Both the position numbers and the translations under genes were made by a program. Below, one piece after another: positions 1 to 8,071 of a stretch of DNA of 64,000 bases (positions are counted from its first letter, which is position 1; each line of letters opens with the position of its first letter). This stretch comes from Bradyrhizobium zhengyangense. Lineage in GTDB: Bacteria > Pseudomonadota > Alphaproteobacteria > Rhizobiales > Xanthobacteraceae. The notes beneath the pieces are model-generated. The model saw only the letters and a list, made by a program, of their open reading frames with translations. It was not told the origin of the DNA and did not search any database. The stretch covers positions 124,001 through 188,000 of the forward strand of contig NZ_JAKLUA010000013.1 in NCBI RefSeq assembly GCF_022012435.1. Direction: 5' to 3'.

Positions 1-106
1 GAGCGATCGATCCGCCTGTCTTTGCCGGGCGTCTGGCCATGAATCCCCGGGTCTGCGATCCGCATCCTGCCCATGCAGAGATGCCGCTTGCCTCCCGTCT
101 GTATAT

Positions 107-120
107 CTTTGTATACAAAG
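107..120. promoter_or_regulatory. Palindromic operator upstream of tcuA
   Basis: CTTTGTATACAAAG is a perfect 14-bp palindrome about 80 bp before the tcuA start. Its TGTATACA core resembles sites used by FCD-type GntR regulators, which often control organic-acid catabolic operons. Assignment to a regulator is inference; no regulator gene is visible on this side, and it may lie left of the window. Confidence 0.55.
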
Positions 121-198
121 GTACGCAATGGCTGCCAGGATTGACCGCAGCCGTCGGCGGGCAGAATGTCTCCAACTTCGTCGCATCGGGCAGACGGC

Positions 199-1590
199 AT
201 GAGCAGCAAATACGACGTGCTGGTGATCGGCGGCGGCAACGCGGCGCTGTGCGCGGCGATCTCGGCGCGCCGCGGCGGTGCCTCGGTGCTCGTGCTCGAG
301 GGCGCGCCAAAGTTCTATCGCGGTGGCAACACCCGCCACACCCGCAACATGCGCTGCGCCCATGACGCGGCGACCGAGATCCTGACCGGCCCCTATACCG
401 AGGATGAGTTCTGGGAGGACCTGCTGCGCGTCACCGGCGGGCAGACCGACGAAGTGCTCGCCCGTCACATGATCCGGGAGTCCAAGGACATCCTGAACTG
501 GATCGTGGAGCAGGGCGTACGCTGGCAGCCCTCGCTCGGCGGCACGCTGAGCCTCGGTCGCACCAACTCCTTCTTCCTCGGCGGTGGCCGCGCCATGCTG
601 AACGCGCTGTATCTGACCGCGGAGCGGCTCGGCGTCGACGTTGAATATGACGCCGAGGTCACCGACCTCGTCATCGAAGACGGCATGTTCCTCGCCGCCC
701 GCCTCAAGCGGCCGATCAACGGCGAGACCGAGATCCGCGCGATCTCGCTGGTCGCTGCCGCCGGCGGGTTCGAGGCCAACATTGAATGGCTGAAGCAATA
801 TTGGGGCGAGGCCGCCGACAATTTCCTGATCCGCGGCACCCCCTATAATCGTGGCTCGATCCTGAAGATGCTGCTCGACAAGGGCGTGCAGGAGGTCGGC
901 GACCCCACCCAGTGCCACGCGGTCGCGATCGACGCCCGCGCGCCGAAATTCGATGGCGGCATCATTACGCGCCATGACTCGGTGGTGTTCGGCATCGTCG
1001 TCAACAAGCACGCGCAGCGCTTCTATGACGAGGGCGAGGACATCTGGCCGAAGCGCTACGCGATCTGGGGCCGGCTGGTCGCGGCCCAGCCCGACCAGAT
1101 TGCCTACATCATCTTCGATTCGACCGTCGTGACCAGCTTCATGCCGACCCTGTTCCCGCCGATCGCCGGGCAGACGGTGGCCGAGCTTGCCCGCAAGCTC
1201 GAGCTCGATCCGGCCGCGCTGGAAAAGACCGTCACCGAATTCAACGCGGCGGTGCTATCAGGCACGTTCGATCACACCATTCTGGACGACTGCCGCACCG
1301 AAGGTATCACGCCGCCCAAGACCCATTGGGCGCGTAAGATCGAGACGCCGCCCTATCTCGCCTATCCCGTGCGGCCCGGCATCACCTTCACCTATCTCGG
1401 CACGCGCGTGAACAAGGAGGCGCGGATGCTGATGGCTGATGGCAAGCCGTCCGGCAACATGTTCGCTGCCGGCGAGATCATGGCCGGCAACGTGCTCGGC
1501 AAGGGATATGCGGCCGGCATGGGCATGACCATCGGCAGCGTGTTCGGTCGGATCGCAGGACGGGAAGCGGCGAAACATGCACGGAACTAG
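199..1590 (+). CDS. tcuA: FAD-dependent tricarballylate dehydrogenase TcuA
   Basis: This 463-residue flavoprotein of the fumarate reductase/succinate dehydrogenase family is predicted to oxidise tricarballylate to cis-aconitate. The N-terminus has a Rossmann FAD motif (VIGGGNAALCAA, about residues 8-19). The C-terminus has the usual flavin-binding stretch ending in AGEIMAGNVLGKGYAAGMGM. Length and order match TcuA. I chose the ATG at 199, just before the dinucleotide fold; an in-frame ATG at 166 would add 11 polar residues. The stop overlaps the start of tcuB by 14 bases, so the two are translationally coupled. The transporter TcuC is not in the window. Confidence 0.85.
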   Translation: MSSKYDVLVIGGGNAALCAAISARRGGASVLVLEGAPKFYRGGNTRHTRNMRCAHDAATEILTGPYTEDEFWEDLLRVTGGQTDEVLARHMIRESKDILNWIVEQGVRWQPSLGGTLSLGRTNSFFLGGGRAMLNALYLTAERLGVDVEYDAEVTDLVIEDGMFLAARLKRPINGETEIRAISLVAAAGGFEANIEWLKQYWGEAADNFLIRGTPYNRGSILKMLLDKGVQEVGDPTQCHAVAIDARAPKFDGGIITRHDSVVFGIVVNKHAQRFYDEGEDIWPKRYAIWGRLVAAQPDQIAYIIFDSTVVTSFMPTLFPPIAGQTVAELARKLELDPAALEKTVTEFNAAVLSGTFDHTILDDCRTEGITPPKTHWARKIETPPYLAYPVRPGITFTYLGTRVNKEARMLMADGKPSGNMFAAGEIMAGNVLGKGYAAGMGMTIGSVFGRIAGREAAKHARN

Positions 1591-2677
1591 AATCCTTGAT
1601 GAAGCCGACCGTCTGATGACGGTCTGCAATTCCTGCCGTTATTGCGAGGGCCTGTGCGCGGTGTTTCCGGCCATGGAGATGCGACGCGCCTTCTCCGACG
1701 GCGACCTCAACTATCTCGCCAACCTCTGCCATTCCTGCGGCGCCTGCTATGTCGACTGCCAGTTCTCGCCGCCGCACGAGTTCAACGTCAACGTCCCAAA
1801 GACGCTGGCGGTCGCGCGCGCGGAGTCCTACGCCACCTATGCCTGGCCACAGGCACTGTCCGGTGCATTCGCCCGTAACGGCCTCGTCATCGCCATCATC
1901 GCTGCGCTCAGCATGGCGGCCTTCATTCTTGGCTTCCTGGCCCTGAATGATGCTAGGGGGCTGTTCGGGGTGCGCACCGGTCCCGGCGCGTTCTACAAGC
2001 TGATGCCGCACAACGCGATGGCCGCCTTGTTTGGCGCTGCGTTCCTTTATGCCATCCTCGCGCTGGTCATGAGCGTGCGCGCGTTCTGGCGCGACATCGG
2101 CCCGCCGATTGACGGCCGCGCCGATGGCGGCTCGATCTTTCAGGCGATCCGTGATGCCGGCGAGCTGCGCTATCTCCACGGGGGCGGCGTCGGCTGCTAC
2201 AACGAGGATGACAAGCCGACCGACCGGCGCAAGCTCTTCCATCACCTGACGTTCTACGGCTTCCTGCTGTGCTTTGCCGCAACTTCGGTGGCGACGCTCT
2301 ATCACTATCTGCTCGGCCGCGAAGCGCCGTATCCGTGGTGGGACCTGCCGGTCGTGCTCGGTACGCTCGGCGGCATCGGCCTCATCGTTGGCTCGATCGG
2401 CCTGTTCGTGGCCAAGATGCGGCGCGATCCGGCGCTGCTCGACGAGAACAGCTACGGCATGGATGTCGGCTTCATCGCCATGCTGTTGCTGACCGGGTTC
2501 ACCGGCATTCTGCTTCTGATCCTGCGCGAGACTGCGGCCATGGGGCCGCTGCTGGCGCTGCATCTCGGCGCGGTGTTCGCACTGTTCATCACCATGCCCT
2601 ATGGCAAGTTCGTGCACGGCATCTACCGCTTCGTGGCGCTGGTGCGCTATGCGCAGGAACGGCGGACCGCGGCCTAG
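1577..2677 (+). CDS. tcuB: Tricarballylate utilisation 4Fe-4S membrane protein TcuB
   Basis: This 366-residue membrane protein is thought to reoxidise the TcuA flavin and pass electrons to the quinone pool. Two cysteine clusters near the N-terminus (CNSCRYCEGLC at about 14-24 and CHSCGACYVDC at about 50-60) fit two iron-sulfur centres. The rest holds about six hydrophobic segments with spaced histidines, compatible with a cytochrome b-like heme domain. It overlaps tcuA, which supports a shared complex. The length is normal for TcuB/CitB. The function is known from Salmonella TcuB; activity here is inferred from architecture and pairing. Confidence 0.85.
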   Translation: MHGTRILDEADRLMTVCNSCRYCEGLCAVFPAMEMRRAFSDGDLNYLANLCHSCGACYVDCQFSPPHEFNVNVPKTLAVARAESYATYAWPQALSGAFARNGLVIAIIAALSMAAFILGFLALNDARGLFGVRTGPGAFYKLMPHNAMAALFGAAFLYAILALVMSVRAFWRDIGPPIDGRADGGSIFQAIRDAGELRYLHGGGVGCYNEDDKPTDRRKLFHHLTFYGFLLCFAATSVATLYHYLLGREAPYPWWDLPVVLGTLGGIGLIVGSIGLFVAKMRRDPALLDENSYGMDVGFIAMLLLTGFTGILLLILRETAAMGPLLALHLGAVFALFITMPYGKFVHGIYRFVALVRYAQERRTAA

Positions 2678-2680
2678 CCT

Positions 2681-3349
2681 TCACGCCAGGCTGAATCGGC
2701 CGTCCTGAAGAAATGCAATGGTCTGCGCGATCGCAACGCCGTGACGCGGCAGTCCGGTATGGGAAGCGTTCACGACGATATGGTCGGCCATGCCGGCCAG
2801 CATCGCGCTTTGCACCGACACGCGTCCGTCATTCGGCTTCGGCAGGACGAAGAGGCCGGCGACGGGATCGATGAAACGATTTCCCGCGATCACGCCGACG
2901 GGATAGTCCACAACGGGCAGGACGTTAGACCGGTTCGCTGTCGTGAGCTCAAGCCCGGCCGGCCCGTAGAATGCGCGGTAAAGCCGAGACCCGCTCAGGA
3001 GATCGGCGACCTCGCTGCCGCCGTTCGGCGTGCCCAGCATCACGACGCCGCCAAGCCGGTTCGGCCGGTGTTTCGCGAGATAGGCGCGCGTCACGAGACC
3101 GCCCATCGAATGCGCGACGAAGTGGAGCGGAGCCTCGCGTTCGGCAAAGCGGGCGATTGCCGGGTGGATATCGTCAGCGAGCGCTGCGATTGGCTTCCCG
3201 CGGCTCGCATAGTCGATGTTGAGCGTTGCGAATCCGGCTGCCTGGAGTGACCGCTCAAGCCTCCTCAGCGATGAGGAGCCGCGCGCGATGCCATGAAGCA
3301 GAACCACTCCAGGACATCGCGCGCTGCGCATTTCAGGCGCCCCGCGCAT
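2681..3349 (-). CDS. Alpha/beta hydrolase, lipase-like
   Basis: A 222-residue serine hydrolase of the alpha/beta fold. It has the oxyanion stretch GVVLLHGIARGS near the N-terminus, the nucleophile elbow AHSMGG, a likely acid in PNDGRVSV and a likely histidine in ASHTGLPRH. This resembles small lipase/acyltransferase-type proteins; the substrate is unknown. I chose the ATG at 3349 because it follows the upstream acyltransferase stop by 5 bases, with GGAGGTGG upstream; a longer reading would overlap that gene. The coupling suggests a lipid or acyl-ester substrate, which is inference. It is convergent with tcuB, with only 3 bases between the stops. Confidence 0.75.
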   Translation of the reverse strand: MRGAPEMRSARCPGVVLLHGIARGSSSLRRLERSLQAAGFATLNIDYASRGKPIAALADDIHPAIARFAEREAPLHFVAHSMGGLVTRAYLAKHRPNRLGGVVMLGTPNGGSEVADLLSGSRLYRAFYGPAGLELTTANRSNVLPVVDYPVGVIAGNRFIDPVAGLFVLPKPNDGRVSVQSAMLAGMADHIVVNASHTGLPRHGVAIAQTIAFLQDGRFSLA

Positions 3350-3354
3350 CTCTC

Positions 3355-6300
3355 TTACGCCACCTCCCGCTCCGGCGCGGATGCCTGCTCGCGGGCCATC
3401 GTCGTTGCCGTGACGTAGTCGGTCTTGCCGGTGCCAAGCAACGGCACCTTGTCGACCACCATGATCGTCGCGGGCACGGTCAGCTCGGAGGCGCCGACTG
3501 CCTTGGCCTGGGCTTGCATTGCGCTGCGCTCGGCATTCTTCTCCGTGGTCAGCAAGACGATGCGCTCGCCCTTGCGCTGGTCGGGGATCGACACGGCGAC
3601 CGAAGCGGCCTGCGGCCACAGCGTGGTCGCGATGCTCTCGACCGCCGACAGCGAGACCATTTCGCCGGCGATCTTGGCAAAGCGCTTGGCGCGGCCCTTG
3701 ATGGTGATGAAGCCGGCAGCATCGATCGCCACGATATCGCCGGTGTCGTGCCAGCCCTCGGGCAGCACTTCGAGCACACCAGGGTTTTCAGCCCTGAGGT
3801 AACCGAGCATCACGTTCGGTCCGCGCACCGACAGGCGGCCGCCTTCCTCAATGCCGGGAACCGGATCGAGGCGGCTTTCCATCAGTGGCGAGAGACGGCC
3901 GACAGTGCCGGGACGGTTGGCCATGGGCGTGTTCATCGCCAGCACCGGCGCCGTCTCGGTGACGCCATAGCCTTCGAGGATGCGGATGCCGTAGCGCTCC
4001 ATGAACACCTGGCGCGTGCGGTCCTTGACCGCCTCGGCGCCGGCGATCACCAAGCGCAGGGTGCGGAAGTCGTAGGCATGCGCAGAGCGCGCATAGCCGG
4101 TGAGGAAGGTGTCGGTGCCGAACAGGATGGTAGCACCGGTTTGGTAGATCAGCTCGGGCACGATGCGGTAGTGCAGCGGCGAGGGATACATGTAGATCGG
4201 AATGCCTGCGAGAACAGGCATCATCATTCCGCCCGTGAGTCCGAATGAGTGGAACACCGGCAGCACGTTGAACACCTTGTCATTGGCGTTGGCATCGACA
4301 CGCGCCAGCGCCTGCGCCGCGTTGGCGAGGATGTTGCGATGGGACAGTACCACGCCCTTGGGGGTGCCTTCCGAGCCCGACGTGAAGAGCACGACGGCGG
4401 GATCGTTGGCCTGACGCGTGACGCGTGGTGCAGTGCCGGCGAGCAGTCCCTTGATCTTGTCAGCCGTGCCTATCGAGGCGCGGACGTCCTCGAGATAGAC
4501 GACGCGCGCCTCGTCGGAGATCGCGGCCATCAGCCTGTCGAGCTTACCCTTCTCGATGAAGGCTTTTGAGGTCAGCACGGTCTTGACCTGCGCAGCTTTC
4601 ATGGCGGCGAGGACGTTGACCGGGCCGGCCGAGAAATTCAGCATGGCCGGAACGCGACCGATGCTCTGCAGCGCCATGAAGACCACGGCGACGCCCGCGG
4701 AGTTCGGCAGCAGCACGCCGACGTTCTCGCCGGCCGTGGTGCCGGTCTCGAGCTTGCGGCTCAGGACCTGCGCGCCGAGGATCAGCTTGCGATAGGTGAG
4801 CTTGGTGCCGAGGGCGTCCTCGATGATCACCTTGCCCGTGTCGCGGTCGCGATAGGCGTGTCCGAGCGCCTCGAACAGCGAGTGATCGAGCATGGCGTTC
4901 TTGACCAGCGCGTCGATCATGACGTCCTGCAGCGCGGCGCCGGCGGCATTGCGGCGCGCCTTGCCCTTGAGCTGTTCATCGACCGGCAGCTTGACCGGTG
5001 GCAGGATCGTCACCGTCACCCGCGGGAACCAGGAGCGCTTGATCTGGCTGGAGTTGAGGTAACTGAGATGCGAGCGCTGCGCACCTTCGATGCGAACCGG
5101 CACGACCACGGCGTCGGCCTTGTCCGCGATCATCGCGGTGCCGTCATAGACCTTCATCAGCGACCCGGAGACAGTGATGCGTCCCTCCGGGAAGATCACC
5201 ACCGGTTCGCCCGCGGCGACGAGCTTGATCAGGTCGCGCGCGGCCAGCGGCTTGGTCGGGTCCATGGTGTAGTGCTTGACCACGCGCAGGAACGGCTTGG
5301 CCCACCAGGCCTTGGAGATGCCGGTGTCGACCGCGAAGCTCGCATCGATCGGCAGCACGGCGTGCAGCAGCGGGCCGTCGATCAGGCTGACATGGTTCGG
5401 CGCGATCAGCATGCGGGTGCCGGGAGGCGGCAGATTTTCGAGGCCACGGATCTCGGTACGGAATAGCGCGCGGAACAGCAGTCCGCCGAAATCGCGCACG
5501 CCTTCCTTGCCCCACTTCGTCAGGACGAACCACACTGCGCCAAAGCTGGCGACGCCGAGGCCGAAGAAGATCCAGCCGACATGCACGCCGCCGGCCTGCA
5601 GCAGCGCGACGAACAGCGAGCCGACCACCATGAAGGCAGCCTGCAACACGTTGCCGGCGGCGATGATGCGGGCGCGTTCGTTCGGCGCCGACCAGGCCTG
5701 CACCGCGGCGAAGGAGGGAACGACGAACAGGCCGCCGCCGAAGGCGAAGGCGACGAAGTCGACCAGCATGCGTAGGCCCGCGAACGAGGTCGCAAAGTCG
5801 ATCGCCGCGATGTCCTGGCCCTTGGTCGCCACAGCGATGGCCCAGGCGAGATCGAGGCCGGCGCAGCCCATGATGATGGCGCCGATCGGCACCAGCGCGA
5901 GGTTCGGACGAACATGGCTCAGGCTGGCCGCAAACAGAGAACCGATGGCGATGCCGATCGCGAAGATCGCAAGGCACAGCGTCACCACGCCTTCGCTACC
6001 ACCGACGACGTCCTTCACCAGTGCCGGCAAGAGCGACAGCACGATGGCGCCGACCAGCCAGAACCAGGAGACGATCACGGTGCCATCCCACAGACGGTGG
6101 TCGGCATGTAGCGTCTTGAGCAGGCTGAGCGTCGAGGTCCAGGGATTGGCATCGACGGGCAGATCGGGCGCGGAGGGCGTTGTCTGCGGAATGCGGGAGG
6201 CAAAGGCCCAGGACAGCAGGGCCAGCACGACCACGGCCGATGCGACCCAGGCCATATGCGCGGAGCCTGCGACGAATTGGCCGCCGGCGACAGTGCCGAG

Positions 6301-6759
6301 CAGGATCGCCATGAAGGTTGCACCTTCAACCAGCGCGTTGCCGGTGGCGAGCTCACCGAGCTCCAGCTGGTCCGGCAGCATGGAGTATTTCACGGGACCA
6401 AACAGCGCGGCGATGATGCCGAACAGTGCAAGCGCGGTGAACAGCAGCGGCACCGAGTGCATGAAGAAACCCGCAGCAGCGAAGCCCGCCGCAAAGATTT
6501 CGGCGAACTTCAATCGCCTTGCGACGACCGATTTGACGTATTTGTCGGCAAGCTGGCCGCCGAGCCCGGACAGGATGAAGTAGGGGAAGATGAAGACGGC
6601 ACCTGCCACCGTCACCAGGGCATCACCGTGGCCCGTTGCGGCGCTGTAAAGCAGGATGATGACGAGTGCGTTCTTGAGCACGTTGTCATTGAGCGCCGAG
6701 AAAAATTGCGCCCAGAACAGCGGCGCAAAGCGGCGTGACGACATCAATTTCCTGATCAT
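3355..6759 (-). CDS. aas: Fused lysophospholipid transporter / acyltransferase / acyl-ACP synthetase
   Basis: This 1134-residue polypeptide carries three activities of lysophospholipid recycling. Residues 1-420 form an LplT-like major facilitator domain beginning FWAQFFSALNDN. Residues 430-610 are a PlsC acyltransferase with the HX4D motif NHVSLID (455-461) and FPEGR (523-527). Residues 620-1134 are an AMP-forming acyl ligase with the phosphate loop TSGSEGTPKG (793-802). In E. coli, LplT and the bifunctional Aas are separate proteins that re-acylate imported lyso-phosphatidylethanolamine; here they are fused. The ATG at 6759 has an AGGA 8 bases upstream. The product should sit in the inner membrane. 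The following hydrolase gene is probably cotranscribed. Confidence 0.85.
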   Translation of the reverse strand: MIRKLMSSRRFAPLFWAQFFSALNDNVLKNALVIILLYSAATGHGDALVTVAGAVFIFPYFILSGLGGQLADKYVKSVVARRLKFAEIFAAGFAAAGFFMHSVPLLFTALALFGIIAALFGPVKYSMLPDQLELGELATGNALVEGATFMAILLGTVAGGQFVAGSAHMAWVASAVVVLALLSWAFASRIPQTTPSAPDLPVDANPWTSTLSLLKTLHADHRLWDGTVIVSWFWLVGAIVLSLLPALVKDVVGGSEGVVTLCLAIFAIGIAIGSLFAASLSHVRPNLALVPIGAIIMGCAGLDLAWAIAVATKGQDIAAIDFATSFAGLRMLVDFVAFAFGGGLFVVPSFAAVQAWSAPNERARIIAAGNVLQAAFMVVGSLFVALLQAGGVHVGWIFFGLGVASFGAVWFVLTKWGKEGVRDFGGLLFRALFRTEIRGLENLPPPGTRMLIAPNHVSLIDGPLLHAVLPIDASFAVDTGISKAWWAKPFLRVVKHYTMDPTKPLAARDLIKLVAAGEPVVIFPEGRITVSGSLMKVYDGTAMIADKADAVVVPVRIEGAQRSHLSYLNSSQIKRSWFPRVTVTILPPVKLPVDEQLKGKARRNAAGAALQDVMIDALVKNAMLDHSLFEALGHAYRDRDTGKVIIEDALGTKLTYRKLILGAQVLSRKLETGTTAGENVGVLLPNSAGVAVVFMALQSIGRVPAMLNFSAGPVNVLAAMKAAQVKTVLTSKAFIEKGKLDRLMAAISDEARVVYLEDVRASIGTADKIKGLLAGTAPRVTRQANDPAVVLFTSGSEGTPKGVVLSHRNILANAAQALARVDANANDKVFNVLPVFHSFGLTGGMMMPVLAGIPIYMYPSPLHYRIVPELIYQTGATILFGTDTFLTGYARSAHAYDFRTLRLVIAGAEAVKDRTRQVFMERYGIRILEGYGVTETAPVLAMNTPMANRPGTVGRLSPLMESRLDPVPGIEEGGRLSVRGPNVMLGYLRAENPGVLEVLPEGWHDTGDIVAIDAAGFITIKGRAKRFAKIAGEMVSLSAVESIATTLWPQAASVAVSIPDQRKGERIVLLTTEKNAERSAMQAQAKAVGASELTVPATIMVVDKVPLLGTGKTDYVTATTMAREQASAPEREVA

Positions 6760-7117
6760 GACGAGTCCTGTTTTGGAAAGGCAGCCTGAGGTTGTTACGT
6801 TGCGGGTCGAACGTCACGACCGGAAGGGTGTGGGGAGCGATTGCAGGCGACGACGCTTGCCGGCCTGTCGTGTCCCCTCGGTCCCTCCGATCCAGTTGGT
6901 CTCCAGCTTGTCTCGTTAGGTTCGCAAATATCCGGTCGCGACCGCAACTTCGGGCGGAAATGCCGCGATTATGGGGATATCGCCGGGGCCGATAAGAAAA
7001 AGCTGAACGGCATCTCTGACTTTCGCCGAGTCGGCCGGCAGTGTCCGGACATAGTAAGTGCTTTGTTGCGATCGGCGTTCGCATTCGAGTGGAGCCGCAC
7101 GTGCATCGGCTTGTCCA
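6760..7117. other. Intergenic region upstream of aas
   Basis: About 360 bases between the aas start and a small minus-strand ORF. It should contain the aas promoter, but I see no convincing promoter box, hairpin or coding stretch. ORFs crossing it have no recognisable protein character. Confidence 0.5.
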
Positions 7118-7384
7118 CTAGGTGAGGTGAGCGAGATGGCGAAAGGGATTGAGCCGGCCAAGCAGGCTGACGCGGCGGCCCTCATGGCGGGCGCGGGTGC
7201 GGCTGGTCCGCCACATCCGGAAGGTCGCGCGGCGCTCAGCGAGCACGCCGGCGATGTCGCAGGCATTTGCAATCCGATCGATCGGCGCCATCGCGAGCCG
7301 CAGGACAGCGCGACCGAAGCCGCTGACGAGGGCCGCGGCGTCATCGATGAAGGTGGAGGCAATATCAACAGCAAGGGTTTGCAT
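7118..7384 (-). CDS. Small protein divergent from TetR regulator
   Basis: An 88-residue ORF beginning MQTLAVDIASTF, with GGAG about 9 bases before the ATG. The first half is mildly amphipathic or hydrophobic; the end is very arginine-rich (RMWRTSRTRARHEGRR). I do not recognise a family. It faces the TetR gene across a 51-bp gap holding two identical palindromes, a typical arrangement for a repressor and its target. That position is the main argument that it is real; without it the ORF would be marginal. Confidence 0.5.
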   Translation of the reverse strand: MQTLAVDIASTFIDDAAALVSGFGRAVLRLAMAPIDRIANACDIAGVLAERRATFRMWRTSRTRARHEGRRVSLLGRLNPFRHLAHLT

Positions 7385-7406
7385 TTTGCAGGTCTCCGGG
7401 TTAAAT

Positions 7407-7419
7407 TGAACAATGTTCA
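7407..7419. promoter_or_regulatory. TetR operator copy 1
   Basis: TGAACAATGTTCA, a 13-bp palindrome around a central A, in the gap between the TetR gene and the small divergent gene. An identical copy starts 30 bases further on, so the centres are about three helical turns apart. The likely ligand is the adjacent TetR protein (inference). Confidence 0.7.
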
Positions 7420-7435
7420 CGTGAGTAGCTTGAAA

Positions 7436-8056
7436 ATGAACAATGTTCAAGAAGAATCGCTGCGGGATCGAAAAAAAAGTCGCCGGCGGCTTCAGATCCT
7501 GGAGATCGCCCGCAGCATCATCGCCTCTAAAGGATTGAGATCATTAAAGGTTCGGGATATTGCGGACGCCGCCGGCTGCTCCGTCGGCAGCGTCTATAAC
7601 GAGTTCGACGACTTCGACGGGGTGATCCTGACCGTCAACAGGGAGACGGTTCAGGCGCTCACGGCGCGGCTGGGCGCGGTTCCGACCGAAGATCCGGTTC
7701 GCCAGCTCTATGGATTAGCCAAGACCTATCTCGATTTCTTCGCCGAGAACGCCAATCTGCTGCGCTCGCTGTTCGAGCATCGGATGGAGGATGACCGCCC
7801 GTATCCCGACGACATCCTTCAGATGGTGATGGACGCCTTCGCGCTGATGCATCAGCCCCTGGTGCGCGTGCTGCCTGATGCGGATGACGTGAAGATCGCG
7901 CTATTGTCGCGCACGCTGTTTTCCGCAGTCCACGGCATCATCTCGCTCGGCCTCGAAGAGCGTATGGTTGCGGTGCCGCCGCAGATGCTGCGCCAGCAGG
8001 TCACACAGTTCCTCGACGCGCATCTTCTGGGTCTCGGAGTCTTGCCGGCACGATGA
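7436..8056 (+). CDS. TetR/AcrR family transcriptional regulator
   Basis: A 206-residue one-component regulator. A basic N-terminal arm (RDRKKSRRR) leads into the TetR helix-turn-helix, about residues 18-60, with the recognition part IADAAGCSVGSVYNEF. The remainder is the helical ligand-binding and dimerisation domain. I took the ATG at 7436 rather than upstream starts because it gives the normal TetR length and lies at the paired operators. It probably represses itself and the divergent small gene. The inducer is unknown. The next gene, a diguanylate cyclase, is convergent. Confidence 0.85.
   Translation: MNNVQEESLRDRKKSRRRLQILEIARSIIASKGLRSLKVRDIADAAGCSVGSVYNEFDDFDGVILTVNRETVQALTARLGAVPTEDPVRQLYGLAKTYLDFFAENANLLRSLFEHRMEDDRPYPDDILQMVMDAFALMHQPLVRVLPDADDVKIALLSRTLFSAVHGIISLGLEERMVAVPPQMLRQQVTQFLDAHLLGLGVLPAR
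7437..7449. promoter_or_regulatory. TetR operator copy 2, overlapping the tetR start codon
   Basis: An exact second copy of TGAACAATGTTCA. It begins on the second base of the TetR ATG, so the first codons of the regulator (MNNVQ) are themselves part of the operator. This strongly suggests autorepression. Confidence 0.7.
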
Positions 8057-8071
8057 TTGCGACGGTCGCCG

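Noticed and set aside
3226..6583. Several long plus-strand ORFs over the aas gene (340, 435 and 202 residues)
   Set aside because: The minus-strand protein has three intact domains; the plus-strand frames have none.
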